Below are positions 1 through 6,870 of a DNA stretch of 13,326 nt, piece after piece. Under the pieces are notes generated by a model, which worked only from the letters and a program-made list of their open reading frames with translations, did no database searches and was not told the DNA's origin. Positions within the stretch are counted from its first letter, which is position 1. Every line of letters starts with the position of its first letter. The position numbers and the translations under genes are program-made. The stretch is taken from assembly GCA_934456315.1 (NCBI GenBank), contig CAKSHG010000037.1:1-13326 (forward strand). Direction: 5' to 3'. The stretch is from an uncultured Oscillospiraceae bacterium. Its GTDB lineage: Bacteria > Bacillota > Clostridia > Oscillospirales > Ruminococcaceae.

Positions 1-1
1 T

Positions 2-46
2 CTCAAGGGCAGGGAGCATGAGCTTCTCCACGTTGAGTACAAATAA
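2..46 (+). CDS. C-terminal tail of an upstream gene (partial)
   Basis: Reading from base 2 gives LKGREHELLHVEYK and then TAA at 44-46, directly followed by a strong plus-strand terminator. The placement before that terminator suggests this is the 3' end of a real gene whose body lies outside the window. Fourteen residues are too few to name a family. The main uncertainty is that other frames are not excluded over so short a stretch. Confidence 0.45.
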   Translation, partial: LKGREHELLHVEYK

Positions 47-52
47 TCCTTT

Positions 53-86
53 AACCCCTGCGGCTGAAATAAGCCGCAGGGGTTTT
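53..86 (+). terminator. Rho-independent terminator of the upstream gene
   Basis: A perfect 13-bp stem, AACCCCTGCGGCT (53-65) against AGCCGCAGGGGTT (72-84), closes a 6-nt loop and runs into TTTT (83-86). It starts 6 nt after the stop at 44-46 and lies upstream of the next gene's promoter, so the GH9 gene is separately transcribed. Confidence 0.9.
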
Positions 87-108
87 AATTATAAATAGGA
101 AATTTCTA

Positions 109-137
109 TTGACTTATTCCCGGCATTGTGGTAGAAT
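109..137 (+). promoter_or_regulatory. Sigma-A type promoter for the GH9 gene
   Basis: TTGACT (109-114) and TAGAAT (132-137) are separated by 17 bp, close to the housekeeping consensus. The predicted start near 144 gives a leader of about 45 nt before the ATG at 191. A second TTGACA at 147-152 has no matching -10 and is not called. Confidence 0.8.
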
Positions 138-190
138 AAGTTTGTATTGACATATGCCTGAACGGCTGAACAACACATGAGGTATAGCAC

Positions 191-1861
191 ATGAACAATG
201 CTGATATAGAATCCCCCCGCCCCGAATGGCTGGAGTCAGTTTCCCGCATTTACACCGACCAGGCGGGCTACCTCCCGGACGATGAGAAGTTCGCAGTGAT
301 GACGTTCCCTGCGACCTATTTTGCGGTAAAGGACGAGCAGGGGAACACCTGCTTTTCCGGAGCGCCCCTCCCCGCAGGATTCGACAAATCCTCCGGCGAA
401 ACGCTCTACAGAGCCGATTTCTCGGAGCTGACCGCTCCCGGAAGCTACCGCGTTGTTTGCGGCACGGAAAGCTCCACCGCGTTCAGGATAGGCGCGGACG
501 TATACAAAAAGTGCTTTGACGACTGCATGAAGGCGTTCTACTTCCAGCGCTGCGGCTGCGCCCTGGACGAGAAATTTGCCGGAATGTGGGCGCACGAAAA
601 GTGTCACTGCGCCCCGGCAGTCCTCTGGGACAAGCCCTCCGTCAAGCTGGACGTCACCGGAGGCTGGCACGACGCCGGCGACTACGGAAAGTACGTCACG
701 GCCGCTGCGACCGCTGTCGCTCACCTGCTCTACGCCTGGAAAATGTTCCCGGAGGCGTTCCGCAGGCAGGACCTGAACATTCCCGGGAAGCCGTCCGCTA
801 TGCCGGACGTTCTCATCGAATGCCGCGTGGAGCTGGAATGGCTTCTCAAAATGCAGCGCTTCGACGGAGCAGTCTGGCACAAGGTGACCACGATGAAGCA
901 CCCTGCTTTCGTCATGCCAGAGGACGACAACGGGACGATGTACGTTTTCCCGGTTTCTTCGAGCGCCACTGCGGATTTTGCGGCGGTCACCGCGCTTGGC
1001 TACAGCGTTTACAGGCAGTTCGACCATGAATTCGCGGGGCGGCTGCTGAAATGCTCCTGCGCGGCTTACGACTGGCTCGAAAAATACCCCGATTTCATCG
1101 GATTCAGCAACCCCGAGGGCTGCGACACCGGAGTCTACGGCGAGCGCGGCGACCGCGACAACCGCTTCTGGGCGGCGGCGGAGCTGTTCTCCGTTTTCGA
1201 CAACGAGATGTACTACGACAGGCTCCTGAAGCTGATGGGCGAGCAGTTCAGCCTGACCTCCCTCGGATTCGCCTCGGTGGGCGGATTCGGGTCGCTCGCG
1301 CTGCTGCTCCACAACAAGGGCAGCGCCGCAGTCCTGTCAAAGCTGCGCAATGCGTTCCTCGCAAGGGCGGAGGAACTGGCGGCGGTCTGCTCCGCCAACG
1401 GTTGGGGAGTGTCACTCACTCCGGACGACTACCACTGGGGCAGCAACATGTCCGTCCTGACGAACGGCATGACGTTCCTCATCGCTGACTACCTCGAGAA
1501 ACGCTCGATAAACGGCGTCCCGCACTTCCGCAGGTACGCCGCCATGCAGCTCCACTACCTCCTCGGCGTGAACGCCACCGGCTACAGCTACGTCACCGGG
1601 ATCGGCGAGCTCTGCGTCAACTACCCGCACCACCGGCCCGCCCACGCCGACCGCGTGGAGGAGTGCATTCCCGGGCTGGTCAGCGGCGGCGCAAACAGCC
1701 GTCTGGAGGACAGGTTCGCCCGGTCGATTATCCCGGCGGGAACTCCCCCGATGAAATGCTTCTCAGACAACATGGAGTGCTACTCCCTCAACGAGGTAAC
1801 TATATACTGGAACTCACCGGCAGTGTTCCTGCTCGCCGGACTGTCAGAAGGTCACCTCTAA
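191..1861 (+). CDS. GH9 glycoside hydrolase with N-terminal CelD_N Ig-like domain, predicted cytoplasmic
   Basis: A 556-residue protein of glycoside hydrolase family 9, an inverting family of beta-glucan endo- and exo-hydrolases. Residues about 18-98 look like the CelD_N immunoglobulin-like domain, and about 105-551 form the catalytic barrel. Visible signatures are WHDAGDYGKY (Asp161 and Asp164 of the DAGD catalytic base motif), HHRPAHAD at 480-487, and SLNEVTIYWN with Glu535 as the expected proton donor. Cys121, Cys138, His139 and His160 match the pattern of the zinc site known in CelD-type enzymes. There is no signal peptide, dockerin or carbohydrate-binding module. An in-frame TAG at 185-187, two codons before the ATG, excludes a longer form, and TGAGG at 178-182 is the ribosome site. 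Seventeen cysteines fit a cytoplasmic anaerobe protein. By inference it cleaves imported oligosaccharides such as cellodextrins, but substrate is unknown. The last three codons and stop come from the inserted element at 1850-2013; the ancestral protein probably ended after Glu553. Confidence 0.93.
   Translation: MNNADIESPRPEWLESVSRIYTDQAGYLPDDEKFAVMTFPATYFAVKDEQGNTCFSGAPLPAGFDKSSGETLYRADFSELTAPGSYRVVCGTESSTAFRIGADVYKKCFDDCMKAFYFQRCGCALDEKFAGMWAHEKCHCAPAVLWDKPSVKLDVTGGWHDAGDYGKYVTAAATAVAHLLYAWKMFPEAFRRQDLNIPGKPSAMPDVLIECRVELEWLLKMQRFDGAVWHKVTTMKHPAFVMPEDDNGTMYVFPVSSSATADFAAVTALGYSVYRQFDHEFAGRLLKCSCAAYDWLEKYPDFIGFSNPEGCDTGVYGERGDRDNRFWAAAELFSVFDNEMYYDRLLKLMGEQFSLTSLGFASVGGFGSLALLLHNKGSAAVLSKLRNAFLARAEELAAVCSANGWGVSLTPDDYHWGSNMSVLTNGMTFLIADYLEKRSINGVPHFRRYAAMQLHYLLGVNATGYSYVTGIGELCVNYPHHRPAHADRVEECIPGLVSGGANSRLEDRFARSIIPAGTPPMKCFSDNMECYSLNEVTIYWNSPAVFLLAGLSEGHL
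1846..1849. repeat. Target site duplication AGAA, left copy
   Basis: AGAA immediately before the left inverted repeat matches AGAA at 2014-2017 immediately after the right one. The copies are direct, not inverted, repeats, so they are not an extension of the palindrome. Four bases alone could match by chance. The support is that removing the element and one copy restores an in-frame stop. Confidence 0.75.
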
Positions 1862-2013
1862 AAACCTCCTTCACGGCAGCTTTTCTACGACTTGTATCAT
1901 CTGCTGCGTTGTCAAACCTTGAAATACATCAAGTATTCCTTCGGATTGCCGCCTTGCATATGACACAAGTCATGTACGAAAATCTGCTCGCGTCCCGGTT
2001 TTTAGAGGTGACC
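1850..2013. mobile_element. MITE-like 164-bp inverted-repeat element inserted at the GH9 stop codon
   Basis: GGTCACCTCTAAAAACC (1850-1866) and its exact reverse complement (1997-2013) bound 130 bp that contain no credible gene. The arms continue as an imperfect palindrome toward the centre: GACTTGTATCAT (1889-1900) pairs with ATGACACAAGTC (1960-1971) with one mismatch, and CTTGA/TCAAG flanks a small central loop near 1918-1933. The interior looks more AT-rich than the neighbouring genes. The AGAA flanks suggest transposition with a 4-bp duplication. Size, perfect ends and lack of a transposase fit a miniature inverted-repeat transposable element moved in trans; the parent transposase family cannot be named. 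As RNA the element would fold into one long hairpin between the GH9 and SGNH genes, which could end or weaken read-through. Confidence 0.85.
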
Positions 2014-2017
2014 AGAA
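2014..2017. repeat. Target site duplication AGAA, right copy
   Basis: This is the right partner of the AGAA at 1846-1849. It is followed by TAA at 2018-2020, which becomes the in-frame stop of the GH9 gene when the element and one AGAA are removed. Confidence 0.75.
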
Positions 2018-2047
2018 TAAAGACACAGAATAATTGGAGAAAATACC

Positions 2048-3616
2048 ATGCAGAAAAACAAGAAGATACCAAGCCGCGTCCCCAGAAAGAGCGGCGGACT
2101 TTCCCGCAGCGGGATAATGCTGATAGTACTGACAGTGGCGCTCATCGGCGTTATAATCGCGCTCATCGTCCTGCTTAACGTCCGCGGGAACAAAACGAGC
2201 GAACCTGCCGAAACAACTCCGGCGGTGACTACCCCGGCTCCCGAGCCGACGGTCGAGCCTACCGAGGAGCCGCAGGTGACCGACGTTGATTTCGGCTCCG
2301 CCGACTACAGCCGCGAGTTCTTCGCAAAGGACCTGTTCATCGGCGACAGTATCGCCACCGGCTTTAACGATTACTCCAAGCTGAACGCCGAGAACATTGC
2401 GGCGAGCGTTAACATGACCCCCTACAAGGCGCACGCGGAATCCATCGCACTTTCCGACGGAAGCACCGGCTCCGCACTCTCCTATGCGGAAAAGATGCAG
2501 CCGGAACGCATTTTCCTCATGCTCGGCTTCAACGGGCTGAACTCTCCAATCGCAATGGAGGGCAGCTTCCGCACCCTGGTCGAGAAGCTCGAAACCGCCT
2601 GCCCGAACGCGGTCATCTACCTCTACTCGATAACTCCGCTGACTGCGGACAGCTCCGCAGCGGCAAGCATAGGCGTTGACAACTCCAACGTCATCTCGTT
2701 CAACGAGTACCTTAAGGGAATGTCGGCTGAACTGGGCGTTGTATATCTTGACATCTACTCGAAGATGATAGACAACACAGGCGCGCTTCGCTCCGACTAC
2801 AACGAGTACGACGGAATGCACATCTCCGCGCCGACCTACGACCTGATCCTAAGCTACACGCAGCGCTACATTCAGGAAACCCCCGAGCCGGAGGCGTCCT
2901 CAAAGCACGCTCCTGTTTCCGTTCCTGAAAGCGAAGTCACCACCGCACCCGATGAAACGTCGGCTCCCGATGAAACCTCCGCGCCGGACGAAAGCTCCGC
3001 CCCGGCTGATTCCGAGCCGGAAAGCACAGGCTCCCTCTCCGAGGACTACAACAAGTCTTTTTTCGCGGACGACCTGTTCATCGGCGACAGCATCACCACC
3101 GGATTCTCGCTGTACGGTGTGCTGAATCCGAAGAACGTTGCGGCGGCGGTCGGCTACACGCCCTATAAGGCGCTAAACAACGCCATCGACCTCGGCAACG
3201 GCGTGACCGATACGGCGTACAACTATGCGGTTTCAATGCAGCCGAAGCGGATCTTCATCATGCTTGGCTCCAACGGCATAACCGCTGCGGCTTCCATGGA
3301 GGACAGCTACCGCTCACTGGTAGAGAAGCTCCAGGCTAACTGCCCGGACAGCACCGTCTACATCATGTCTGTGACTCCGGTGACCTCCGACAGCACCACC
3401 GCCGCAAACGCGGGGATAGACAACTCGATGATAAAGAGCTTCAACAAGTACCTGAAGGAGCTTGCTTCCGAAAAGGGCGTGACCTACATCGACCTGTACA
3501 CACTGCTCTCCGACGACAACGGGTACTTCCTGCATGAATACGCAGAAAACGACGGTCTGCACTTCAAGGGTGCGACATACAAGGTCGTTCTCAAACACAT
3601 AGAAGATCTGATTTAA
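2048..3616 (+). CDS. Membrane-anchored protein with two tandem SGNH/GDSL hydrolase domains
   Basis: A 522-residue predicted extracytoplasmic protein. A basic N-terminus precedes one membrane segment (about 23-45, likely an uncleaved signal anchor) and a Thr/Pro/Glu-rich linker (50-78). Domain 1 (about 89-275) has LFIGDSIATGF with Ser101, LGFNGL with Asn162, and DGMHIS with Asp255 and His258. A second linker repeats the PDETSA unit (301-319). Domain 2 (about 336-522) has LFIGDSITTGF with Ser348, LGSNGI with Asn409, and DGLHFK with Asp502 and His505. Both thus keep the Ser, Gly/Asn and Asp-x-x-His blocks of SGNH esterases and should be active. They are clearly copies of each other in tandem. 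SGNH enzymes remove or transfer acyl groups, often acetyl groups on glycans; the substrate here is not known. GGAG at 2036-2039 lies 8 nt before the ATG. No clear promoter lies in the 34 bp after the inserted element, so transcription probably comes from upstream. The lipoprotein gene follows after 21 nt. Confidence 0.85.
   Translation: MQKNKKIPSRVPRKSGGLSRSGIMLIVLTVALIGVIIALIVLLNVRGNKTSEPAETTPAVTTPAPEPTVEPTEEPQVTDVDFGSADYSREFFAKDLFIGDSIATGFNDYSKLNAENIAASVNMTPYKAHAESIALSDGSTGSALSYAEKMQPERIFLMLGFNGLNSPIAMEGSFRTLVEKLETACPNAVIYLYSITPLTADSSAAASIGVDNSNVISFNEYLKGMSAELGVVYLDIYSKMIDNTGALRSDYNEYDGMHISAPTYDLILSYTQRYIQETPEPEASSKHAPVSVPESEVTTAPDETSAPDETSAPDESSAPADSEPESTGSLSEDYNKSFFADDLFIGDSITTGFSLYGVLNPKNVAAAVGYTPYKALNNAIDLGNGVTDTAYNYAVSMQPKRIFIMLGSNGITAAASMEDSYRSLVEKLQANCPDSTVYIMSVTPVTSDSTTAANAGIDNSMIKSFNKYLKELASEKGVTYIDLYTLLSDDNGYFLHEYAENDGLHFKGATYKVVLKHIEDLI
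2948..3004 (+). repeat. In-frame repeats coding for the PDETSA linker
   Basis: Three near-identical units encode PDETSA, PDETSA and PDESSA (residues 301-318) between the two hydrolase domains of the SGNH protein. The bases differ at synonymous positions, so the units are not freshly duplicated. Such low-complexity acidic linkers act as flexible spacers between exported domains. Confidence 0.7.
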
Positions 3617-3637
3617 CAGACGAGAAAGGACAACACC

Positions 3638-4150
3638 ATGAAAAAGAACATCGCTATCGCAACTATCGCAGCCATTGCGGCTGCACTCATGATCACAGGC
3701 TGCTCCAACGGGAACAGCTCCGCTTCCTCCGAGCCGTCCGGCGCGGCTGAAAGCTCCGCTGCGGATACCGAGATAAAGACCGCAGCCGAAAAGGCTGACG
3801 CAGTTCTCGCTGACGTTACGTTCAGCGGAGAGATGGTCGCAGTCGACAACGACACCATCGAGTTCCGCTACGGCTTCTCCGCGGACGGTATCTCCGACTA
3901 CGCGGCTTACCTCTGCGGCTCCGGCGCTTACCCCGACGAGTTCGGTATCTTCACAGCGGACACCGCTGAAAAGGCTGACGAAATAAAGGCGTCCCTCGAA
4001 AAGCGTATCGACAACCAGAAAGCGACCTACGCCGACTACACCCCGGACGAGATGTACAAGTTCGACGACTGCTTCGTAAAGCAGGACGGCAACACGGTTT
4101 ACTACGCCGTTACAGCCGACAACACCAAGGCTGCGGATATCCTCGGCTGA
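3638..4150 (+). CDS. DUF4358-like lipoprotein
   Basis: A 170-residue predicted lipoprotein. Residues 1-21 are a signal peptide ending in the lipobox ITGC with Cys22 as the lipidated residue, followed by a Ser/Ala-rich tether (about 23-45). The folded part, about 50-170, includes a YGFSADGISDYAAY segment, then GIFTADTAEKADEIKASLE and a C-terminal beta-rich stretch. This resembles DUF4358 proteins of Clostridia, whose function is not established. It should sit on the outer face of the membrane. GAAAGGA at 3624-3630 lies 7 nt before the ATG. It starts 21 nt after the SGNH gene and ends just before a strong terminator, so the two are probably one transcript. The family call rests on remembered pattern, not a search. 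Confidence 0.78.
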   Translation: MKKNIAIATIAAIAAALMITGCSNGNSSASSEPSGAAESSAADTEIKTAAEKADAVLADVTFSGEMVAVDNDTIEFRYGFSADGISDYAAYLCGSGAYPDEFGIFTADTAEKADEIKASLEKRIDNQKATYADYTPDEMYKFDDCFVKQDGNTVYYAVTADNTKAADILG

Positions 4151-4170
4151 TTCCGGGACCAGACAGAACG

Positions 4171-4201
4171 ACCCGCCCATGCGACGCATGGGCGGGTTTT
4201 C
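4171..4201 (+). terminator. Rho-independent terminator after the lipoprotein gene
   Basis: A 12-bp GC-rich stem, ACCCGCCCATGC (4171-4182) against GCATGGGCGGGT (4186-4197), closes a 3-nt loop and is followed by TTTTCC. It starts 20 nt after the lipoprotein stop. Read on the minus strand the stem has no T-run after it, so it is a poor terminator for the convergent ATPase gene that ends at 4203. Confidence 0.92.
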
Positions 4202-4202
4202 C

Positions 4203-6746
4203 TTATTCGGCTGACTGACCGAAAATCAGCACTGTTCCGTTGTTTATCCTGTAGAACAGCCCTTTCCAGGTGCCGTCCTGCTGCTGGACCGCAAAGACCG
4301 GAGGTTCTCCGGAGCTTACCCGCAGATGGTCGGTGAATACACCGCCGAACCAAAGCGCGTACACCGCCGACAGCGACAGCACCACTGCGGCGGCTGCCTT
4401 TTTCAGCTTCCCCGCAGAGGGAAGTCCCCCCGACCACCGGGCGAGTATCTTCCCGAGAAGCGCCCGCAGACCGTACAGCACGGCGAGCGAGACCGGGATA
4501 ACTACCACCAGGCACAGCCACTCCCGCCAGTTCAGCGGAACGATGTAGAACAGCCTGCCGAACAGCCAGACAGCTCCGCAGAACGCCGCCGCAACTGCGG
4601 TAATCATGCCGATGTGCCACTTGCGGAACGGTCTGCACACGCCTATCAGCACCCCGAAGCACACCGCCGCCGTATTGAACACTGCCATCACGGACAGCCG
4701 CTCCTGCGGGATCCCGAATACGCTCTGCAAAATCAGCAAAGCGCCTATCCCGAGCACCACGGTCAGCCCGCCCGGGAGGGCGCGCTTCATGACGTTCGCG
4801 ATGAAGCTTCCCTGTACGCGGTCGTGGTTGGGCTCCAGAGCGAGCAGGAACGACGGCGCACCGATGAACAGCGCGCTTATCAGCGTGAGCTGTATCGGCT
4901 GGAACGGGTACGCCGACCCGGCAAACATGAACACCACCGCCAGCAGGAACGAGAACACCGTTTTCACCAGGAAAAGCGCCGCCGAGCGCTGGATATTGTT
5001 GATACACCGACGCCCCTCCTGCACCGCCAGCGGCATGGAGGAAAAGTCCGAATCCAGAAGCACCAGCTGCGAAACGCACCGCGCAGCGTCGCTCCCCGAC
5101 TGCATCGCGACCGAGCAGTCCGCCTCCCGCAGCGCCAGCACGTCGTTAACGCCGTCGCCGGTCATCGCGACCTTGTGCCCCTCTGCTTTCAGCGCCTGGA
5201 CCAGAGCCAGCTTCCGCGCAGGAGTCACCCTGCCGAACACCACGTATTCCCGCGCGGCTGCGGGTATCTCCTCGTCCGTCAGCAGTGAAGCGTCAACGTA
5301 TTTCTCCGCGCCTTTCAGACCCGCTTTCAGCGCGACGTTAGCCACCGTCACCGGGTCGTCGCCGGATATCACTTTCAGCTCCACGCCCTGCTCACGGAAA
5401 TAGCGCAAAGTTCCCGGGGCGCTCTCCCGTATCTCATCGGTAAGCACCACCAGAGCCACGGGCGTAATCCCTCCCGGCAGAGCCTTGTCCGGGAGCGCTT
5501 CCCGGGACTGCGCCAGAAGCAGCACGCGCTGTCCCCGAGCCGCGTAGTCCCCGCATTTCGCGCGGAGCTTCCCGAACTCCTCCGGAGCCAGCACGAAGCT
5601 GGGCGCGCCCAGTATCAGCGTCCCGAACCTTTCAAACTGTGCGCCGCTCCATTTACGCGCCGAGGAAAACGGCACCTTTTTCAGGCACGCCGCGTCCGAC
5701 CCATCGCGGAATCTCTCCGCCACTGCAGACATCGTCTGGTTCTCCGGACCCATCGCCCCGGACAGCGCCGCGAGCGCTTCCTCCGCCGGGAATTCAGGAC
5801 GCAGGAGTTCAAGCTTCGCGACCTGCATTTTGCCGGTGGTAATCGTTCCGGTCTTGTCAAGGCAGAGCGTGTCCACGCGCGCAAGGCTTTCCACGCAGTA
5901 GAGGTCCTGGCAGAGTGTCTGCCGCCTTGCGAGTCGTATCGAGCTGACCGCAAGCGCAACGCTCGTCAGCAGCACCAGTCCCTCCGGTATCATGCCTATC
6001 ACGGCGGCAGCCGTGCTCGTCACGCAGTACTGCAATTCCTCCCGCGCGGCGAAAACCGACTTCGTGAACAGCACCAGCGCAAACGGAAGAATGCACACCG
6101 AGATCACCGAGATGATCTTGTTTATCGCGGTCATCATTTCGGAGCGGCGCTTCTTCGGCTTCTTTGCGCTCGCGGAAATACTGTTCGCGTAAGCCTGCGC
6201 GCCGACCTTCGTGACCTCCGCTTTCCCCGAGCCGCTCACCACGAAGCTTCCGGAAAACAGCGCGTCCCCCGGGCGCTTGGAAACGGTTTCGCTCTCGCCG
6301 GTGAGCAGGCTCTCGTCAACGTCAAGCTCGCCCTCGGCAAGCACTCCGTCGGCGCAGAGCTGCCGTCCTGCGGAAAGCAGCATTATGTCACCTGGCACGA
6401 TGTCGCCCACTGGCAGTGTCTGCTCCTTCCCGTCCCGGAGGAGGTGCGCTTTCGGCGCGGAGATGACCGCAAGCCTGTCCACAGCGCGCTTGGAGCGTAT
6501 CTCCTGGATTATTCCTATCGCAACGTTGCATAGGATAACTCCCATGAACAGCATGTTGCGGTAAGCCCCGACCAGCGCCACGCACACCGCGATTATCACA
6601 TTTATCAGGTTGAACAGCGTGAATATGTTATCCGAAAATATCCTGCCGACGCTCTTTGACTTCACGGAAAAGCTCCCGTTGCACTCGCCGCGGCGTATCT
6701 TTTCTTCCGCTTCGTCCTGGGTCAGCCCGTGGTCGATATCGGTCAT
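4203..6746 (-). CDS. CtpE/Exp7-like P-type cation-transporting ATPase
   Basis: An 847-residue P-type ATPase in the cytoplasmic membrane. The actuator domain carries LTGES (148-152). DKTGT gives Asp297 as the phosphorylated residue. ISGDDP (460-465) and TGDGVND (529-535) complete the HAD phosphatase core. Membrane helix 4 reads MIPEGLVLL (252-260); the PEGL without a following proline, and APSFLLALEPN near 630-640, resemble the CtpE/Exp7 group rather than classical PEGLP calcium pumps. CtpE of mycobacteria is linked to calcium uptake, so Ca2+ or another divalent cation is a reasonable but unproven substrate. Helices are seen near 41-60, 65-82, 210-230, 240-268 and six more at 590-762. An additional hydrophobic segment (784-803) and a 44-residue polar tail follow. 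There are no N-terminal heavy-metal domains. The start has GGGGG upstream but no classical AGGAGG. It has its own promoter and is a single-gene unit. Confidence 0.92.
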   Translation of the reverse strand: MTDIDHGLTQDEAEEKIRRGECNGSFSVKSKSVGRIFSDNIFTLFNLINVIIAVCVALVGAYRNMLFMGVILCNVAIGIIQEIRSKRAVDRLAVISAPKAHLLRDGKEQTLPVGDIVPGDIMLLSAGRQLCADGVLAEGELDVDESLLTGESETVSKRPGDALFSGSFVVSGSGKAEVTKVGAQAYANSISASAKKPKKRRSEMMTAINKIISVISVCILPFALVLFTKSVFAAREELQYCVTSTAAAVIGMIPEGLVLLTSVALAVSSIRLARRQTLCQDLYCVESLARVDTLCLDKTGTITTGKMQVAKLELLRPEFPAEEALAALSGAMGPENQTMSAVAERFRDGSDAACLKKVPFSSARKWSGAQFERFGTLILGAPSFVLAPEEFGKLRAKCGDYAARGQRVLLLAQSREALPDKALPGGITPVALVVLTDEIRESAPGTLRYFREQGVELKVISGDDPVTVANVALKAGLKGAEKYVDASLLTDEEIPAAAREYVVFGRVTPARKLALVQALKAEGHKVAMTGDGVNDVLALREADCSVAMQSGSDAARCVSQLVLLDSDFSSMPLAVQEGRRCINNIQRSAALFLVKTVFSFLLAVVFMFAGSAYPFQPIQLTLISALFIGAPSFLLALEPNHDRVQGSFIANVMKRALPGGLTVVLGIGALLILQSVFGIPQERLSVMAVFNTAAVCFGVLIGVCRPFRKWHIGMITAVAAAFCGAVWLFGRLFYIVPLNWREWLCLVVVIPVSLAVLYGLRALLGKILARWSGGLPSAGKLKKAAAAVVLSLSAVYALWFGGVFTDHLRVSSGEPPVFAVQQQDGTWKGLFYRINNGTVLIFGQSAE

Positions 6747-6783
6747 AAGTCAGCCCCCATTCTGCTTTTTGCTATTTCTATAT

Positions 6784-6812
6784 AGTATACCCCGGATAAC
6801 CCGGTTTGTCAA
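6784..6812 (-). promoter_or_regulatory. Sigma-A promoter for the P-type ATPase
   Basis: On the minus strand, TTGACA (6812 to 6807) and TATACT (6789 to 6784) are 17 bp apart, one base from the full consensus. The predicted start near 6777 leaves a leader of about 30 nt before the ATG at 6746. The -35 box begins directly after the T-run of the flavodoxin terminator. Confidence 0.88.
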
Positions 6813-6813
6813 G

Positions 6814-6847
6814 AAAAAATTGCCGCACGTTTGAGAAGCGTGCGGCA
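6814..6847 (-). terminator. Rho-independent terminator after flavodoxin
   Basis: On the minus strand a 9-bp stem, TGCCGCACG (6847 to 6839) against CGTGCGGCA (6829 to 6821), closes a 9-nt loop and is followed by ATTTTTTC (6820 to 6813). It lies 24 nt after the flavodoxin stop. Confidence 0.9.
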
Positions 6848-6870
6848 TATTTATTGGGTTATCGTATCCC

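Noticed and set aside
236..1312. 358-codon minus-strand open frame opposite the GH9 gene
   Set aside because: The GH9 frame carries the catalytic motifs; the opposite frame has no start signal or recognisable domain.
4171..4201. Bidirectional terminator serving the convergent ATPase gene
   Set aside because: Read on the minus strand the stem is followed by CGTTCTG rather than a T-run, so support for termination on that side is weak.
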